From: Giesbergeria sp. | GTDB taxonomy: Bacteria > Pseudomonadota > Gammaproteobacteria > Burkholderiales > Burkholderiaceae_C | Assembly: GCA_030690515.1 (NCBI GenBank) | Contig: JAUYGP010000527.1 | Span: 1 to 7,138, forward strand | Direction: 5' to 3' | Length of the DNA stretch: 7,138 nt | Shown here: piece after piece, positions 5,366-7,138 of the stretch | Numbering within the stretch: position 1 is the first letter of the stretch | Layout of the letters: each line of letters begins with the position of its first letter | Translations under genes and position numbers: made by a program | Notes under the pieces: model-generated | Seen by the model: only the letters and a program-made list of their open reading frames with translations | What the model was told of the DNA's origin: nothing | Databases searched by the model: none

Positions 5366-6205
5366 ATGGGCTTTCACCTGAGCGGCGTGGGCCTCACCCA
5401 CGCCAATGGCACCATCGCCTTGCAGGACATTGTGCTGAGCGCCGCACAAGGCGAGTGCGTGGCCTTGATCGGGCCGTCCGGCGCAGGAAAAACCTCGCTG
5501 CTCTCGGTACTGGGCACAGCGCTGCGCCCCAGCACTGGCCGTGCGGAGGTCCTGCAAACGGCTCTTACGGCAACAGCGCACGCTCCGAATCGGGCCTTGC
5601 GCGCGCGCATTGGAACGGTGCACCAGGCACCGCCGATTCCGCCGCGCCAGCGTGTTGTCACAGCGGTACTGGCCGGGCGCCTGGGGCAATGGTCGGCCTG
5701 GAAATCCTTCGCCTCTCTGGTTTATCCGCTCGATATTGCGGGCGCACAGGCGGCGCTCGCGCGCGTGCAACTGACCGACAAGCTGTTTGCCCGCTGCGAT
5801 GAGCTCTCGGGCGGGCAGTTGCAGCGCGTGGGCATTGCACGGGTGCTTTATCAGCAGCCCGAGCTGCTGCTGGCCGACGAACCCGTGTCTGCCCTCGACC
5901 CTGCCCTGGCGCTGGCCACGGTGCGCCTGCTGGTGCAGGATGCCGCCGCGCGCGGTGCCACGCTGGTGGCCAGCCTGCACGCGGTGGACCTGGCACTGGC
6001 CTGCTTTGCGCGCATCGTCGGCATCCGAGCAGGACGCATCGTCTTCGACCTGCCCGCCGCACAGGTGGACGACACCTTGCTGCACGCGCTGTATGCCAGC
6101 GAAGGCGGGGTGCTGCCGACGCTGGGCCCACCGGCCGCCAGCGACCAGGCACCGCCGGTAGCCGCCGACAGCGCGGCATTGCTCTCCATCGCCGGATGCC
6201 GCTGA
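5366..6205 (+). CDS. ABC importer ATP-binding protein (PhnC/PtxA-like)
   Basis: A 279-residue ABC ATPase that energises uptake on the cytoplasmic face of the membrane. All key elements are present: Walker A GPSGAGKTS (36-44), Q-loop Gln87 in VHQAPP, signature LSGGQLQR (147-154), Walker B LLLADEPV (167-174), D-loop SALD (175-178) and H-loop His205. PhnC-like features are the ARIGTVHQ stretch before the Q-loop and the VLAGRLGQWSAWKS stretch (101-114) after it. The last 25-30 residues are rich in Ala and Pro and look like an unstructured tail beyond the usual end of the domain. The start ATG follows a weak GGGG ribosome site. Its stop overlaps the permease start by 10 bp, so the two are translationally coupled. 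Partners are the binding protein before it and the permease after it. Confidence 0.93.
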   Translation: MGFHLSGVGLTHANGTIALQDIVLSAAQGECVALIGPSGAGKTSLLSVLGTALRPSTGRAEVLQTALTATAHAPNRALRARIGTVHQAPPIPPRQRVVTAVLAGRLGQWSAWKSFASLVYPLDIAGAQAALARVQLTDKLFARCDELSGGQLQRVGIARVLYQQPELLLADEPVSALDPALALATVRLLVQDAAARGATLVASLHAVDLALACFARIVGIRAGRIVFDLPAAQVDDTLLHALYASEGGVLPTLGPPAASDQAPPVAADSAALLSIAGCR

Positions 6206-7138
6206 ACCCCGCCCTGCGCGACCCCATCGCCAGCCGACGCCTTGGCGGCGCCGTGCTGGCGGTGCTGGTGCTTTGGCCGCTGCTGCACGCCGCACAGGTA
6301 CACCCCGGCGCGTTGCTCGACCCTGCCAATCTGCGGGTGATAGGCGGTTTTCTTGCAGGCTTTCTGCCCCCGGAGACCGGCCCCGAGTTCCGCGGCTACC
6401 TGGCCCGCGCCACGCTGGAGACACTGGCCATTGCCACCGCAGGCATGGCCCTGGCCTGGTTGTTGGCCGTGCCCCTGGCCTATGTGGCCAGCAGCGCCGG
6501 GCGCGAGCGGCGCACGCAGAACCCGGTAGCCCGCGGCCTGCTCACCATCCTGCGCAGCATTCCAGAACTGGTGTGGGCGCTGCTGTTCGTGCGCGTGCTG
6601 GGCCTGGGGCCGGCCGCCGGCGTGCTGGCGTTAGCGTTGACCTATGGCGGCATGCTGGCCAAGGTCTATGCAGAAATTCTCGAATCCACCGACCCCTTGC
6701 CAGCACAGGCGCTGCGCATGAGCGGCGCCAGCCGCCCCGTCGCCATCCTCTATGGCCTACTGCCCCAAGCCTCGAAGGAGCTGGCCAGCTACACGGTGTA
6801 CCGCTGGGAATGCGCCATACGCGCCTCGGTGGTGATGGGCTTTGTCGGCGCGGGCGGCCTGGGGCAGCTGATGGACCAGGCGATGAAGATGCTCAATGGG
6901 GGCGAGGCTGCCACCATCCTCGCCACCTTCATGCTACTGGTGCTGGGCGCCGACGCCCTCTCGGGCTGGCTGCGCCGTGCGCTCGATACCCCGTCAGCAG
7001 CCCGTGCCTCGCCCTGGGGCTGGCGCAGCGCCGGTTTTGTGCTGGCCACCGCGCTGGCGGCCGTGGCCAGCTTCCAATGGCTCGACATGCCGCTGCTGGC
7101 GCTGTGGTCGGGCGAATCAGCCCGCGCCATCGCCGACT
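6196..7138 (+). CDS. ABC importer permease, PhnE-like, probably fused two-domain form (partial, 3' end missing)
   Basis: An open frame of 314 codons from ATG 6196 running off the window. It encodes an inner-membrane permease. A first hydrophobic segment lies at about 17-33, and further membrane segments at about 74-98, 122-150, 208-222 and 238-256. RSIPELVWALLFV (120-132) is typical of PhnE-type permeases. The cytoplasmic EAA-type coupling loop, which contacts the ATPase, is at about 159-191 and ends AQALRMSGASRPVAILYGLLP-like. GFVGAGGLGQ (215-224) closes the standard core. A single PhnE domain normally ends by about 270 residues, but here a linker (about 262-277) leads into a new membrane segment (278-292) and a WLDMPLLALWSGESARAIAD stretch. 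That stretch looks like the start of a second PhnE domain. The ATG lies within the ATPase gene, overlapping its end by 10 bp. Confidence 0.9.
   Translation, partial: MPLNPALRDPIASRRLGGAVLAVLVLWPLLHAAQVHPGALLDPANLRVIGGFLAGFLPPETGPEFRGYLARATLETLAIATAGMALAWLLAVPLAYVASSAGRERRTQNPVARGLLTILRSIPELVWALLFVRVLGLGPAAGVLALALTYGGMLAKVYAEILESTDPLPAQALRMSGASRPVAILYGLLPQASKELASYTVYRWECAIRASVVMGFVGAGGLGQLMDQAMKMLNGGEAATILATFMLLVLGADALSGWLRRALDTPSAARASPWGWRSAGFVLATALAAVASFQWLDMPLLALWSGESARAIAD

Noticed and set aside
4390..6424. Long minus-strand open frames opposite the importer genes (4390-5268, 5360-6424)
   Set aside because: Arg/Gly/Ala-rich shadow frames without domains, complementary to clear ABC transporter genes.
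4468..7138. Naming the operon phnDCE (phosphonate import)
   Set aside because: The fold is shared by several oxyanion importers, the binding protein leans to the putative selenate clade, and no phosphonate catabolic gene is seen.

Overview
The window looks like the chromosome of a GC-rich betaproteobacterium, most likely a member of the Burkholderiales family Comamonadaceae (Acidovorax/Comamonas-like). This rests on the strong G/C preference at third codon positions, the character of the proteins, and two kinds of intergenic repeat that resemble ones I recall from that family. The assignment is inference; no rRNA or other marker gene is present.

Left part (about 1-4216), minus strand: five genes in one direction, in transcription order an SDR oxidoreductase, a PaaI-type hotdog thioesterase, a CurA-like NADP-dependent MDR oxidoreductase, an ElaA-like GNAT acetyltransferase and a long GST-family protein. 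The last two overlap by 4 bp (ATGA) and are translationally coupled. SDR, hotdog thioesterase and MDR reductase together would suit processing of acyl-CoA or enone/carbonyl compounds, with the GST adding detoxification, but no substrate can be read from the sequence.

Three copies of a roughly 95-nt, GC-rich, highly structured repeat (40-134, 1603-1695, 3315-3413) lie in the same orientation directly behind the stop codons of GST, the MDR reductase and SDR. The third copy differs in sequence but keeps the helices by paired changes, so the fold appears to be maintained. A second, unrelated dispersed-type repeat (2743-2804) fills the gap in front of the MDR gene and may carry its promoter.

Middle (4217-4467): a 251-bp divergent intergenic region with no gene. 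It has four GCATGC hexamers and two short inverted repeats close to the transporter start, so it is the likely control region for both directions.

Right part (4468-7138), plus strand: an ABC importer of the phosphonate/phosphite (PhnDCE/PtxABC) superfamily, with a secreted solute-binding protein, an ATPase and a permease cut off by the window end. The binding protein resembles the clade annotated as putative selenate-binding proteins. The permease runs through one complete PhnE-like domain and appears to begin a second, so it is probably a fused two-domain permease. The three genes are tightly packed (13-nt gap, then a 10-bp overlap) and should form one operon.

No tRNA, rRNA, transposase, CRISPR array or prophage gene was seen.
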